64,000 nt of DNA from Cyclobacterium plantarum (GCF_011290685.1 NZ_JAANYN010000003.1:231341-295340); one strand, 5' to 3'. Numbered from the stretch's first letter, positions 42,480-52,574 are shown. Numbers and translations: made by a program. The notes: generated by a model from the letters alone, not told the origin.

Positions 42480-43985
42480 ATGAAAAAAATACATATCATA
42501 TTAGCGTTTTTGGGGATCATGCTGTCAAGTTGCGAGGAGTTCCTGACCATAGCACCCGAAACTGCGCTGAGTTCGGCTACCTTCTACAGGACGGAGTCCG
42601 ACTTTGAACAAGCGGTAAATGCAGCTTATGCGCCAATGAGAACCATTGCCAACGACCGTTCCTGGTTATTGTGCGAAATGCGTTCGGACAATACTATTTA
42701 TGCACGTAACATTAACTTTGGTGCTACCGAGCAGCAGGAAGACCTGTCAGATCATGCCTTGCCTGAAGCGCAGGGAATCACTTCCAATACGCATGTATTG
42801 AACCAATACAGGCAAGATTACCTGATCATTGCCAGAACCAATCAGATATTGTCTCAAATCGACGATGTAGAGTTTGACCAGACGGCAAAGGATAACCTGA
42901 AAGGTCAGACACTTTTCCTGCGGGGCTATGCCTATTACGAATTGGCCCGGTATTTCGGAAGCGTGCCTTTGCACCTGACTCCGGTGACCAGCCGGGAGGA
43001 AGCTGCCTTGCCCTTGACTCCCGAAGCCGAGATTTACACGCATTTGATAGGTGACATTCAGTCCGCTATCAATTTGTTGCCGGTACGATCTCAGCAGGGT
43101 GTAGGCAGGGCCTCCAAAGGAGCTGCCCAGATGTTACTCGCAGATGTGTTTATCACCCAGAAGCGTTGGGCTGAAGCAGAAACATTGCTGAAGGCGATTG
43201 TCAGCAGCGGAGAGTATGAATTGATAGAAAATTACGAAGACGTATTTTCTGAAAGTGTCGGCAATAAAAACAACGCAGAATCGCTATTTGAAGTGCAGTT
43301 TCTGGAAGGACCTGAAGGTTTGAACAGCAGCTTTCTGTATAGCTTTATGCCCCGGCCCATTTCTCCTCAGGAGTTGACGCCCATCACTGGGACTTCCAAT
43401 GCACAACCCCTTGATGGTGAAGGAAATAACATTCCTACTCCGGATATTATCGCTGCCTACGAAGAAGGGGATTTGAGAGAGGATGCTTCTATAGCTTACG
43501 TAGAAATTGCAGGTAGTGACCGTGCGGACAAGGTATATCCCTATATTAAGAAGTATGCCAAGCACCATGACTTGCATGGCAATCACGGCATGAACTGGCC
43601 GATTTACCGCTACGCAGAGACATTGCTTTTTCTGGCAGAAGCACTGAACGAGCAGGGCAAGACTGAGGAGGCTGCAGGTTACCTGAATCAGGTAAGAGAC
43701 CGTGCAGGATTGGAGGATACCGATGCCTCTGGGCAAGCCGACATGAGAGAAGCCATCTTTAAGGAAAGAAGGGTGGAACTGGCCTTTGAAAACAAAAGGT
43801 GGTTTGACATCACCCGTGCAGACAGGGTGCAGGAAATCATTGGAGATTTCGGACAAAGGGCTTTGGCCAATCCACAGGACTATTATTATCCTGCAGGAGC
43901 CACTTTCCGTTCCAATGCCTTTACCAATATCACCAAATATTATGCCTTGCCGGCTGCAGAAGCGGAGATCACTCCTCATTTCTGA
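42480..43985 (+). CDS. SusD/RagB family lipoprotein (2)
   Basis: This 501-residue lipoprotein (lipobox IMLSSC, then EEFLTIAPE) has the standard SusD segments (QTLFLRGYAYYELARYFGSV, RYAETLLFLAEALNEQG, KERRVELAFENKRWFDITR). It binds the ligand for the preceding SusC. Identical length to the first SusD, but low similarity outside the family motifs. Confidence 0.95.
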   Translation: MKKIHIILAFLGIMLSSCEEFLTIAPETALSSATFYRTESDFEQAVNAAYAPMRTIANDRSWLLCEMRSDNTIYARNINFGATEQQEDLSDHALPEAQGITSNTHVLNQYRQDYLIIARTNQILSQIDDVEFDQTAKDNLKGQTLFLRGYAYYELARYFGSVPLHLTPVTSREEAALPLTPEAEIYTHLIGDIQSAINLLPVRSQQGVGRASKGAAQMLLADVFITQKRWAEAETLLKAIVSSGEYELIENYEDVFSESVGNKNNAESLFEVQFLEGPEGLNSSFLYSFMPRPISPQELTPITGTSNAQPLDGEGNNIPTPDIIAAYEEGDLREDASIAYVEIAGSDRADKVYPYIKKYAKHHDLHGNHGMNWPIYRYAETLLFLAEALNEQGKTEEAAGYLNQVRDRAGLEDTDASGQADMREAIFKERRVELAFENKRWFDITRADRVQEIIGDFGQRALANPQDYYYPAGATFRSNAFTNITKYYALPAAEAEITPHF

Positions 43986-44031
43986 TCCAACAGGTAGCAT
44001 GAAAATAACGGTATAACCCAGCCTTTAACCT

Positions 44032-44069
44032 ACAGCGGAGAGCATACAGGCTTTCCGCTGTTTTTGGTT
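44032..44069 (+). terminator. Terminator after the second SusCD pair
   Basis: CAGCGGAGAGC / GCTTTCCGCTG with a six-base loop and a TTTTT tail. It closes the second SusCD unit; the catabolic genes downstream are therefore probably a separate transcript. Confidence 0.8.
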
Positions 44070-44207
44070 AATTGTGATCAAAGGTGTAATTTTCCTATTA
44101 CTGGCTTTAATTAACGAGGTAATTGGGTTAATTTTAAGCAGGTTTCTTTACATTTAATAAATAAAGAATCGCCAATTAATGACAAACATATGTATTATAA
44201 AAATTCA

Positions 44208-46850
44208 ATGAAAAACTGGCTGATGGCTGCCTTTCTCCTGGTAATCGCAGGGGCATGTGGTGAAGGCGGCAGTGGAGAACAGAAAGATGTGGATCCCAAA
44301 GTAGCCAAGTTAAAGTTACCTTCTGGTTTTGAGGCAGAACACCTTTACAGCCCGGGAGAACATGAACAAGGTTCCTGGGTGGGCATGACCTTCGATGATA
44401 AGGACAGGCTGTTGACTGTAGACCAATATGGCGCCATCTACCGGCTCGAGGTACCTGCAATCGGTTCAGATTCGCTGACTCCGAAGGTGGAAAAACTCAT
44501 AATCGGAGAGAATGGTGATGGCAAAATTGGAATGGGCTACGCTCAAGGTTTACTTTATGCCTTTAATAGCCTATATGTGATGGTAAATAACCGGGCAAAT
44601 GAAGAATTTGACAAAGAAACCGGTCTTTACCGCTTGCAGGATACCAATGGAGACGATCAATTTGATAAAATCACCACCATTAAGGAATTTACAGGCAGTC
44701 CGGGAGAACATGGGCCCCATAGTATGGTGGTCTCCCCCGATGGTCAATCAATTTATATCGTTGTAGGAAATCACATTGATGTACCTGAAATGGATCATTA
44801 CCGGATTCCAAGGGTTTGGGCAGATGACAACCTGATCCCTGAAATCAAAGACCCCCGTGGCCATGCCAATAACAGAGGCGCACCGGGAGGCTGGGTAGCC
44901 AAAATTGACCCCGAAGGAAAAGAATGGGAATTGATCAGTGTAGGCTATAGAAATCCATTTGATATTGCTTTCAATGAAATAGGAGATCTTTTCACCTACG
45001 ATTCGGACATGGAATGGGATTTTGGAATGCCCTGGTACCGTCCTACCCGGATCAATCATGTAACAAGCGGAAGTGAATATGGATGGAGAACCGGTAACAA
45101 AAAGTGGTCCCCGGACTACACCGATAACCTTCCTGCTATTCTGAATATTGGTCAGGGCTCACCTACCAATGTGTTTTACGGTACCAATGCAAAATTTCCG
45201 GCAGACTATAGAAATGCATTGTATGCATTTGACTGGAGTTTTGGCATCATGTACAAAATTAATTTGGAGCCTGATGGTGGATCCTATAAAGCTACCGGTG
45301 AAGAGTTCATTTCCGGATCCCCGCTTCCATTAACTGATGGAGTCATTGGTCCCGATGGGGCATTGTATTTCATGACAGGGGGAAGAAGATTGGAATCGGA
45401 TCTGTACCGTGTGCATTATACCGGAGATTTAAGTGCTGATGGTAACGGTGGATTAAGTGAAGCTGATTTGCCGGAAGAACATCAAATCCGAAGAAGTCTG
45501 GAAGCGTATCATGTTGGTCCCAATCCTGAGGCCATCGATTTTGCCTGGCCTTATTTAAAGCATGAAGACAGATTTGTTCAGTATGCTGCCAGAATTGCCG
45601 TAGAACACCAGCCCCTTTCTGAATGGCAAAACAAAGCATTGAGTGAAAGCGACCCAAGGACCCTGACCCAAGCCATGATTGCCATGGCCAGGCATGGAAG
45701 TGCCTCTCAAAGAAATGCCATGCTGCAAGCTTTGATGGGAATTGATTATGGTTCTCTGAATGAGGAAGATCAAATGAACTTATCCAGAGCGATAGAAGTA
45801 GTGATAGACCGTCACGGTAACCCCACAGGTGCAGTAAGAGATCAGTTGATCGGCTACCTGGATGAACATTTCCCAGCCCAGAGCAATCGCCTGAACAGGG
45901 TACTTGGAAAAGTATTGGTGGCATTGGAGGCTCCGTCGGCTGTGCCGCAGTTACTAAGCCTGCTTGAAAGTGCAGAGGACGATCCGAATTTCCAGAAAAC
46001 ATTAACGGCTTCTTCCGATTTGATCATGAGAAACCCTCAGTATGGATTGGATATTGCCAACATGTTGGCCAACGTGCCTCCTGCACAGCAAACCTATTAC
46101 GCTACCGTATTGGGAGGAGCAAAAGCCGGCTGGGATGAGGCATCTTACGAGAAATATTTCAACTGGACACACAATGCCTTCCAATATAAGGGAGGAAGAA
46201 GTTACGTGGGCTTCATTGACCGGGCAAGAAAAATGGCACTGAACACCGTTCCTCAAAGTGAATTTGACCGTTACGATGAGCTTTCCGGTGGCAAACTGCT
46301 CACCGGTTCTGGTAACGATATTGCCGCTTCGGAAGTACAGCCGGAAGGCCCCGGAAGGAGATGGACTGTTGAGGAAGCGGCACCAATGGTAGCCGACCTG
46401 GGCAACCGTGACCTGGAAAAGGGCAAGGCCATGTATGGAGCAGCGCTTTGCAGTTCTTGTCATGCCATTGGAGGTGAAGGTGGAGCCGTAGGCCCCGACC
46501 TGACCCAGTTGGGTAACCGTTTTACTCCTAAGGACATTTTGGAAGCCACGCTTGATCCAAGTGCTGTCATTTCGGATCAATACGCAGCCATGGTTTTTGT
46601 TATGGGTGACAAATCCTCTGTAGTGGGCAGGCTGATCCGTGAAGATGACGATACCTATTATGTTTCTCAAAATCCTTTTGCTCCTGAAGTGATCAAAGAA
46701 GTTCCTAAAGATCAGGTGACCAGTATCAAGGAGTCCGAAGTGTCTGTAATGATGCCAGGTTTGGTAAATCGGTTAAACGAAGAAGAATTGAAAGATTTGA
46801 TGGCATATTTGGTGTCGGGAGGAGATCCCAACCATGAAGTGTACCAATAA
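44208..46850 (+). CDS. Beta-propeller / HEAT-like / cytochrome c lipoprotein
   Basis: This 880-residue lipoprotein (lipobox LVIAGAC) begins with a six-bladed beta-propeller resembling soluble PQQ-sugar dehydrogenases and planctomycete-type heme-binding proteins (KLKLPSGFEAEHLY, HGPHSMVVSPDGQSIYIVVG, GYRNPFDIAFN). A helical HEAT-like middle follows (about 430-640), then a C-terminal c-type cytochrome domain with CSSCH (C748, C751, H752). It is probably a periplasmic dehydrogenase or electron carrier for a sugar. ATG 44190 is an alternative start. First gene of the catabolic run. Confidence 0.85.
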   Translation: MKNWLMAAFLLVIAGACGEGGSGEQKDVDPKVAKLKLPSGFEAEHLYSPGEHEQGSWVGMTFDDKDRLLTVDQYGAIYRLEVPAIGSDSLTPKVEKLIIGENGDGKIGMGYAQGLLYAFNSLYVMVNNRANEEFDKETGLYRLQDTNGDDQFDKITTIKEFTGSPGEHGPHSMVVSPDGQSIYIVVGNHIDVPEMDHYRIPRVWADDNLIPEIKDPRGHANNRGAPGGWVAKIDPEGKEWELISVGYRNPFDIAFNEIGDLFTYDSDMEWDFGMPWYRPTRINHVTSGSEYGWRTGNKKWSPDYTDNLPAILNIGQGSPTNVFYGTNAKFPADYRNALYAFDWSFGIMYKINLEPDGGSYKATGEEFISGSPLPLTDGVIGPDGALYFMTGGRRLESDLYRVHYTGDLSADGNGGLSEADLPEEHQIRRSLEAYHVGPNPEAIDFAWPYLKHEDRFVQYAARIAVEHQPLSEWQNKALSESDPRTLTQAMIAMARHGSASQRNAMLQALMGIDYGSLNEEDQMNLSRAIEVVIDRHGNPTGAVRDQLIGYLDEHFPAQSNRLNRVLGKVLVALEAPSAVPQLLSLLESAEDDPNFQKTLTASSDLIMRNPQYGLDIANMLANVPPAQQTYYATVLGGAKAGWDEASYEKYFNWTHNAFQYKGGRSYVGFIDRARKMALNTVPQSEFDRYDELSGGKLLTGSGNDIAASEVQPEGPGRRWTVEEAAPMVADLGNRDLEKGKAMYGAALCSSCHAIGGEGGAVGPDLTQLGNRFTPKDILEATLDPSAVISDQYAAMVFVMGDKSSVVGRLIREDDDTYYVSQNPFAPEVIKEVPKDQVTSIKESEVSVMMPGLVNRLNEEELKDLMAYLVSGGDPNHEVYQ

Positions 46851-46871
46851 AGTTTTCACAATAACTTAGTA

Positions 46872-46904
46872 TTTCAGGCCAGACAGTATATGTTTGGCCT
46901 GAAA
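46872..46904 (+). promoter_or_regulatory. Intercistronic hairpin
   Basis: TTTCAGGCCAGACA pairs with TGTTTGGCCTGAAA (14 pairs, one G-U) around a five-base loop. No T-run follows, so it is not a standard terminator. It sits between the cytochrome gene and the DUF1080 gene and could protect or process the mRNA. Confidence 0.5.
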
Positions 46905-46928
46905 AATTTAAACCAAACCAGTACTAAA

Positions 46929-47726
46929 ATGAAGCAATTTTCTCAAATAACCTTTATGGCTGTTATCTCCACACTGGTCTTTGCCTGTGGATCTGGCCAA
47001 CAAAACGATTCTGAAACTGATAGCGTGGCAGAAGCCGTGCAGGCTCAGGATGACAATGACGGATTTGTACAGATTTTTGACGGAAGTACCTTGAACGGTT
47101 GGGATGGAGATCCTACCTATTGGCGGGTAGAAGATGGCGCACTGATAGGTGAGATTACCGAAGAGACGACTCTGGAAAGGAATCACTTCATCATCTGGCA
47201 GGGGGGGCAACCGGCTGATTTTGAGTTCAAGGCCGAATTTAAAATAACAGAAGCCGGCAACTCAGGTGTGAATTACCGCAGCGATCTGGTGGAGGGCCTT
47301 GATCATGCCTTGAAAGGATATCAGGCAGATATTGATGGCAAGAACAATTATACCGGTCAGAATTATGAAGAAAGGAAAAGGACTACCTTGGCCTATATCG
47401 GACAAAAAACGAAAATCAATCCACAGGAAAAAGAAGGTGACCTGAGAGCCAATGTGGAGAGAAATGCCTGGCTGGGTTTGGAGGTAACAGAAGAACTGGG
47501 TGATCGTGAAGAGATGAGAAAGGTGGTCAAGTCCAATGACTGGAATGAAATCCACATTATCGCTAAGGGGAACAGGTTGCAGCATTACATCAATGGCACC
47601 CTTATGAGTGATGTGACGGATGAAGATCCTGCCAACCGGACCATGAAGGGATACCTGGGCATGCAGGTCCATGTAGGACCACCCATGCAGGTTGAATACC
47701 GGAATATCTTCCTTAAGGAGCTTTGA
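46929..47726 (+). CDS. DUF1080 lipoprotein (3-keto-disaccharide hydrolase family)
   Basis: This 265-residue lipoprotein (lipobox TLVFAC, Cys20) has one jelly-roll DUF1080 domain (IFDGSTLNGWDGDPTYWRVEDGALIG-like opening; NSGVNYRSDL; NDWNEIHIIAKGNRLQHYING). Characterised members hydrolyse 3-keto-glycosides. Its neighbours (oxidoreductase, TIM-barrel isomerase, cytochrome protein) fit that role. ATG 46929 is chosen over 46890, which lies inside the intercistronic hairpin. Confidence 0.85.
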   Translation: MKQFSQITFMAVISTLVFACGSGQQNDSETDSVAEAVQAQDDNDGFVQIFDGSTLNGWDGDPTYWRVEDGALIGEITEETTLERNHFIIWQGGQPADFEFKAEFKITEAGNSGVNYRSDLVEGLDHALKGYQADIDGKNNYTGQNYEERKRTTLAYIGQKTKINPQEKEGDLRANVERNAWLGLEVTEELGDREEMRKVVKSNDWNEIHIIAKGNRLQHYINGTLMSDVTDEDPANRTMKGYLGMQVHVGPPMQVEYRNIFLKEL

Positions 47727-47794
47727 AGACAGGCGGTTGCAATGCTGTACATTTTTTCGGGAGCAAACCCGAAAGAACAGGATAGTTGGCAGCG

Positions 47795-48895
47795 TTGGAA
47801 TTGTTAAATTGTATCGATAAAAAACATTTTATGCGTACAGGTAACCAACCATGGGAAGGAAAAGTAGGCAATGTCCAGCAAATCGGGGGAATTGAAACGG
47901 CTGTTTTGGATAACGGATCGGGCAAAGGTGTTCGCATAGCCTGGATCGATACCGGAGCCGGCCTTCGTTACAAACTTGTGCTAGACCGGGCCATGGATAT
48001 TTCCGCTGCCTCATTTGGGCCACATGGCTTGTCCTGGATCAGCCAGGTGGGTATTACTCCTCCTTCACCCTTCACTGCTGAGGGACTGGATTGGTTAAGT
48101 ACCTTTGGAGGTGGTCTACTCACTACTTGTGGACTGAGTCACGTAGGTGGTCCTGAAGCCGATGAAACGGGTAAAAGGGGCCTTCACGGTAAGGTTTCCA
48201 ATCAAGCGGCTGAAATTGTAAGCATCAGGCAACCAGATTTGTGGACGGGTGATTTGGACATGCACATATCCGGGATCATACGGGAAAGCAGCGTTTTTGG
48301 GCCGCATTTGGTTTTGAAAAGAACCATCTCAGGAACCCTGGGCAAACCCTTTTTGAAAATTACAGATGAGGTCACCAATACCTCTAATGTTGCATCCCCA
48401 CACATGCTGCTATATCATGTCAATTTTGGATGGCCACTGGTCGATGAAGGGAGTCGTATTGTTTGGAAAGGCAAATGGACGTCCAGAGATAGGGACCCCA
48501 AAAACAGGATATTTTATCCGGAAAATGATTTTAAGGACTGTCCTGCCCCCTTAAAAGAACATGCAGGGTTTGGGGAGGATGTGGCCTTTATTGAGCCTGA
48601 AGCTGAAGTGGATGGGCTATGCAGGGCTGGCATCTATAATCCGGCATTGGGTTTTGCCATGCGCATGGGTTTCGATAAAAAACAACTGCCCTGGTTGATC
48701 AATTGGCAGCACTGGGGGGAAAACGAGTACGTGACTGCCCTGGAACCTGGAACCAACCCGCCCATTGGTCAGGCAAAAGCAAGGGAAGAGGGCACATTGA
48801 TCATGCTCAAACCCGGAGAAAGTCGGCAATATGAGTTGATTTTTGATATTTTAACCGAGCAGGAAGAAATTGCATCATTTGTAAAAAATAATTAA
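47795..48895 (+). CDS. DUF4432 family protein (aldose-epimerase-like)
   Basis: This protein of about 366 residues is of the DUF4432 family, related in fold to aldose 1-epimerases. Visible are GVRIAWIDTGAGLRYKLVLDRAMDIS, LTTCGLSHVGGP, the HGKVSN loop and PHMLLYHVNFGWPLVDEG. The start is uncertain: TTG 47795 (reading LELLNCID) keeps the LLN..K...RTGN opening I associate with the family; TTG 47786 and ATG 47831 are alternatives. It probably handles the anomeric form of the sugar released by the DUF1080 protein. Confidence 0.8.
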   Translation: MELLNCIDKKHFMRTGNQPWEGKVGNVQQIGGIETAVLDNGSGKGVRIAWIDTGAGLRYKLVLDRAMDISAASFGPHGLSWISQVGITPPSPFTAEGLDWLSTFGGGLLTTCGLSHVGGPEADETGKRGLHGKVSNQAAEIVSIRQPDLWTGDLDMHISGIIRESSVFGPHLVLKRTISGTLGKPFLKITDEVTNTSNVASPHMLLYHVNFGWPLVDEGSRIVWKGKWTSRDRDPKNRIFYPENDFKDCPAPLKEHAGFGEDVAFIEPEAEVDGLCRAGIYNPALGFAMRMGFDKKQLPWLINWQHWGENEYVTALEPGTNPPIGQAKAREEGTLIMLKPGESRQYELIFDILTEQEEIASFVKNN

Positions 48896-48929
48896 TTAGC
48901 ATCAGTAACCATAAATCAAATTAGAACCT

Positions 48930-50135
48930 ATGAGTTTGGCAAAAAAAGCATTAGAAGAGGGAGAAGGCATATTGCGTTTGGCTCCTACCTGGGTGCCCCG
49001 GTCTTTTTGTGTTCCCGGAAGAAGGATAAAATTACACCCGGATGATTATTATGTATTGGGAGGAGAAAGGGGAGGTATTGATGAACGTTGGTTTTCTTCC
49101 ACCACTCCTGCTGAAAACGGCCCGCTTACCGGAAAGCATGAGGGCTTGAGTAAAGTGGTAGTCGGGGCTGCAGGAAAGGAAGAGCAACTCCTTTTGAAAG
49201 ATGTCATTGATGAATTGAAAGCGGAAATAATAGGAGACCGGCTTTGGAACGAATATAAAAGCTGGCCCATGTATTCCAAATTTTTTGACAATATGGGGCC
49301 TTTACCCCACCACATCCATCACAATGATGAACATGCTGCCAAGATAGGGATGAAAGGAAAACCGGAGGCCTATTATTTTCCTCCTCAGTTGAATAACCAT
49401 GGAGGTGATTTCCCTTATACCTTTTTCGGTATTGCCCCGGGTACCACCAAAGAGCAAATCAAGGAATGTCTGATGAATTTCACTAAAGGGGATAATAAAA
49501 TAACCAGTTTTTCTCAGGCATTTAAGCTGGATCCGGGCACTGGTTGGGATGTACCTCCAGGGATGTTACATGCTCCAGGCAGCATGTGTACCTATGAGCC
49601 ACAAAAGGCTTCTGATGTCTTTGCCATGTACCAATCTTTGGTAAATGAGGCCATTATTCCGGAAGAGTTGTTGTGGAAAGGGACTCCGAAAGATAGAATT
49701 GGCGATTATGACCAGCTGATGGAAGTTATTGACTGGGACCTCAATGTAGACCCAAACATCCTGGAGACCCGGTTCATGGCCCCTGTTCCCGTAAAAGAGA
49801 CTTCTGCCATGGAGGCAGAAGGTTTTGTAGAGAATTGGATTTGCTACCGTTCAGATGCTTTTAGTGCCAAAGAGCTGACTGTGATGCCGGGGCAGACTGT
49901 GACAATAAAAGACAATGCAGCCTATGGCATGATCATGATGCAGGGCCATGGCACCATGGGCGTCTGGGATGTAGAGACCCCAGCCCTGATCCGCTATGGT
50001 CAATTGACCCATGACGAGTATTTTGTAACCGAAAAGGCAGCCAGGGAAGGAGTGAAAATCAGCAACCATTCCAAAACTGACCCGATCGTGATGCTCAAGC
50101 ATTTTGGGCCGGGTAATCCTGATCTTAAACTATAA
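48930..50135 (+). CDS. Cupin, phosphomannose-isomerase-like
   Basis: This 401-residue protein has two cupin-like halves. A metal site is suggested by PHHIHHNDEH (residues about 126-135), reminiscent of HxH...E in type I phosphomannose isomerases, with WDVPPGMLHAPG later supplying another His. It may isomerise a keto or phospho sugar in the same pathway; I cannot name the substrate. It follows the DUF4432 gene by 34 bases. Confidence 0.65.
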   Translation: MSLAKKALEEGEGILRLAPTWVPRSFCVPGRRIKLHPDDYYVLGGERGGIDERWFSSTTPAENGPLTGKHEGLSKVVVGAAGKEEQLLLKDVIDELKAEIIGDRLWNEYKSWPMYSKFFDNMGPLPHHIHHNDEHAAKIGMKGKPEAYYFPPQLNNHGGDFPYTFFGIAPGTTKEQIKECLMNFTKGDNKITSFSQAFKLDPGTGWDVPPGMLHAPGSMCTYEPQKASDVFAMYQSLVNEAIIPEELLWKGTPKDRIGDYDQLMEVIDWDLNVDPNILETRFMAPVPVKETSAMEAEGFVENWICYRSDAFSAKELTVMPGQTVTIKDNAAYGMIMMQGHGTMGVWDVETPALIRYGQLTHDEYFVTEKAAREGVKISNHSKTDPIVMLKHFGPGNPDLKL

Positions 50136-50157
50136 GTTTATCCTTAACAATAGGGTC

Positions 50158-50185
50158 AGAATCCTGTATTATACTGGGATTCTTT
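50158..50185 (+). terminator. Weak terminator-like hairpin
   Basis: AGAATCC / GGATTCT with a 12-base loop and only a short TTT tail, 23 bases after the cupin gene. It may only partly stop transcription into the isomerase gene. Confidence 0.35.
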
Positions 50186-50308
50186 CAGTTATTTATTAAA
50201 TTGAAAAGGATTTTTGGAGGAAGGCCTTCTGTTTTAGCTGGGCATTTTCTCTTTTTCAAAACTTAATTTTAATTTTAATTAATTATTCATAGTAAAAAAA
50301 ATAATATT

Positions 50309-51340
50309 ATGTCCCAAAATAATTTTCCAAAGTTACATAATGCCACCTGGCCTGGAATTGTAGGAAAAGGGCCCGATTCCGAACCCATCATTTCTTTTGA
50401 TGAGATGCTGGAAAATACTGCAAAAGCAGAAGTAGACGGCGTGAAGTTTGACGGGGTGGACATAGGTCTTTTTGACCCTCACATCGATCTGGAAATGGAC
50501 GATGACGGCGTGAAAAAGCTTGTGGAGAAGGTGTCTTCCTATAACCTTGAAATAGGCTCAGTGGTGGCACCGATTTGGGGAGGCCCTATTCTGGGTTCCA
50601 AAGAAGACCGTGCCACCTATCTGGATTTACTCGAAAAATCCTGCAAGTTGGCTTCCAAGCTGAGGGAGGCAGGTATCAGACCCAACGGTATAGTCAGGGT
50701 GGATACTGCAAGTAGTCCTGAGCAATGGGCCAAAGATCCCAAAGGCAGTCAGAAAATCATCGTGGAGACTTTTAAAGAGGCCTGCAAGATTGCCGAGAAT
50801 TACGGAGAAAAATTGGCAGCAGAAGGGGAAATTTGCTGGGGAGGCATGCACAGCTGGAAAACCATGCTGGAAACCCTGGAATCTGTAGATAGCCCTTATC
50901 TGGGTTTTCAGGCCGATATGGCCCATACCTTGTTGTATACACTGGGCTATAATTACCCTGAACACAGAATTCTTCCTGAGGGATATGATTGGAAAGATAA
51001 ATCTGTTTGGAAAGCAGCCTTGAAAGAGATGACCGACGCCTTGCGTCCCTGGACCATTGATTTTCACGTGGCTCAAAATGATGCGACCGTATTTGGTTCC
51101 GGTTCGCACGATAAAACAGGCAGGCATTGCCTGGCCAATGACCCTAATGGGAAATTGGATATTGCTGAGGATGCGGGATATTGGCTGCGTGATGAGAAAG
51201 GTAATCTTACCAAGGCCTTCAATCACATCTGCTGGGATGGTTGTATGTTTCCAAATGCCGTGATGAGTAAGCAGGATACCTGGAATAATATTCTGGCTGC
51301 CCTGATTCAGGTTCGTGAAGCACATGGCTGGAAAGCCTAA
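50309..51340 (+). CDS. Sugar phosphate isomerase/epimerase family TIM barrel
   Basis: This 343-residue protein has the xylose-isomerase-like AP endonuclease 2 fold. Metal-ligand type residues occur in the AAEGEICWGG, FQADMAHTLL and DFHVAQND segments. Such proteins act as 3-keto-sugar epimerases/isomerases in glycoside and inositol pathways. It is followed 49 bases later by an oxidoreductase, a common pairing. Confidence 0.85.
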   Translation: MSQNNFPKLHNATWPGIVGKGPDSEPIISFDEMLENTAKAEVDGVKFDGVDIGLFDPHIDLEMDDDGVKKLVEKVSSYNLEIGSVVAPIWGGPILGSKEDRATYLDLLEKSCKLASKLREAGIRPNGIVRVDTASSPEQWAKDPKGSQKIIVETFKEACKIAENYGEKLAAEGEICWGGMHSWKTMLETLESVDSPYLGFQADMAHTLLYTLGYNYPEHRILPEGYDWKDKSVWKAALKEMTDALRPWTIDFHVAQNDATVFGSGSHDKTGRHCLANDPNGKLDIAEDAGYWLRDEKGNLTKAFNHICWDGCMFPNAVMSKQDTWNNILAALIQVREAHGWKA

Positions 51341-51389
51341 GTCCTTTATTTCGGAATGAATCTTTATTTTCCAACAAAAAAACTCAAAC

Positions 51390-52544
51390 ATGTCAGAAAA
51401 GAAGAAAATTAGAATAGGAATGATAGGTACGGGTCTGATGGGAAGGATCCACACCAACGGATACAAGCGATTGGGGGATTTTTTCCCTGAGTACGAATAT
51501 CGACCTGTTTTGCAGGTTGCCTGCTCCAGAAGAGAGGATAAGATCAAAGCATTTGCCGAACAGTGGGGATATGCTTCCTATGAGACGGATTGGAAAAAGG
51601 TAATTGAGCGGGACGATGTGGATGCAGTGGATATCTGTACACCCAATGACACCCATGCTGAAATTGCCATTGCGGCTGCAAAAGCCGGTAAAATGATATT
51701 GTGTGAAAAGCCTTTGGCAAGGACACTGGACGAAGCCAAGGCCATGGTGGAGGCCATAGAAAAAGCTGGCGTAAGAAATACTGTATGGTACAATTACCGC
51801 AGGGTGCCTGCGGTTACTTTGGCCAAGCAGGTGATTGACTCAGGAAAGCTGGGAAAAATATTTCATTACAGGGCCAATTTCCTTCAGGATTGGACCATAA
51901 GTCCGGATTTGCCACAAGGCGGCGATGCCCTGTGGAGGCTGGATGCAGATGCGGCAGGCTCCGGTGTAACAGGAGATTTGCTGGCCCACTGTATCGATAC
52001 TGCCATGTGGCTTAATGGGGGGATCAAAGATGTGTCTGGAATGACTGAAACCTTCATCAAGGAAAGGGTTCATCAGGGAAGCGGTGAAAAGAAAAAGGTA
52101 AGCATCGATGACGCCTGCTCTTTTCATTGTCATTTTGATAATGGCTCCTTGGGCTTGTTTGAGGCAACCCGCTATGCAAGAGGCCATAAAGCACTGTATA
52201 CTTTTGAGATCAATGGAGAGCATGCTTCAATCAGATGGGACCTGCATGATCTGAACCGATTGGAATATTTTGATCACGGGGATGAGTCTGTGGTCCGGGG
52301 CTGGCGTTCCATCCATGTGACAGACCATGACCAACCTTACATGGGCAGGTGGTGGATTCCGGGGACTTGTATTGGCTATGAGCATTCCTTCATCCATCAA
52401 GTGTCTGATTTCTTTAAAAGCCTGGAAAGCAATGATCCTTGCCCACCCACTTTTAAGGATGCCTATGAAACCCAGAAAGTCTGCCAGGCTGTTTTGGATT
52501 CTGCAGCTTCCAGAAGCTGGAAGGATACCGGTGTGGATTGGTAA
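51390..52544 (+). CDS. Gfo/Idh/MocA family oxidoreductase
   Basis: This 384-residue NAD(P)-dependent oxidoreductase has a Rossmann fingerprint ([16 protein letters not shown]), the CTPNDTH segment and the conserved [12 protein letters not shown] motif, with a C-terminal alpha/beta substrate domain. Relatives oxidise or reduce sugars at C3 or inositol. Together with the TIM barrel and DUF1080 it suggests 3-keto-sugar chemistry. Last gene of the catabolic run, before a strong terminator. Confidence 0.92.
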   Translation: MSEKKKIRIGMIGTGLMGRIHTNGYKRLGDFFPEYEYRPVLQVACSRREDKIKAFAEQWGYASYETDWKKVIERDDVDAVDICTPNDTHAEIAIAAAKAGKMILCEKPLARTLDEAKAMVEAIEKAGVRNTVWYNYRRVPAVTLAKQVIDSGKLGKIFHYRANFLQDWTISPDLPQGGDALWRLDADAAGSGVTGDLLAHCIDTAMWLNGGIKDVSGMTETFIKERVHQGSGEKKKVSIDDACSFHCHFDNGSLGLFEATRYARGHKALYTFEINGEHASIRWDLHDLNRLEYFDHGDESVVRGWRSIHVTDHDQPYMGRWWIPGTCIGYEHSFIHQVSDFFKSLESNDPCPPTFKDAYETQKVCQAVLDSAASRSWKDTGVDW

Positions 52545-52574
52545 CACCCGGGAACATGCAATTGACGTAAATTT

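Noticed and set aside
50627-51547. 306-codon open frame on the minus strand over the TIM-barrel gene
   Set aside because: It is antisense to a well-supported gene, with no recognisable domain.
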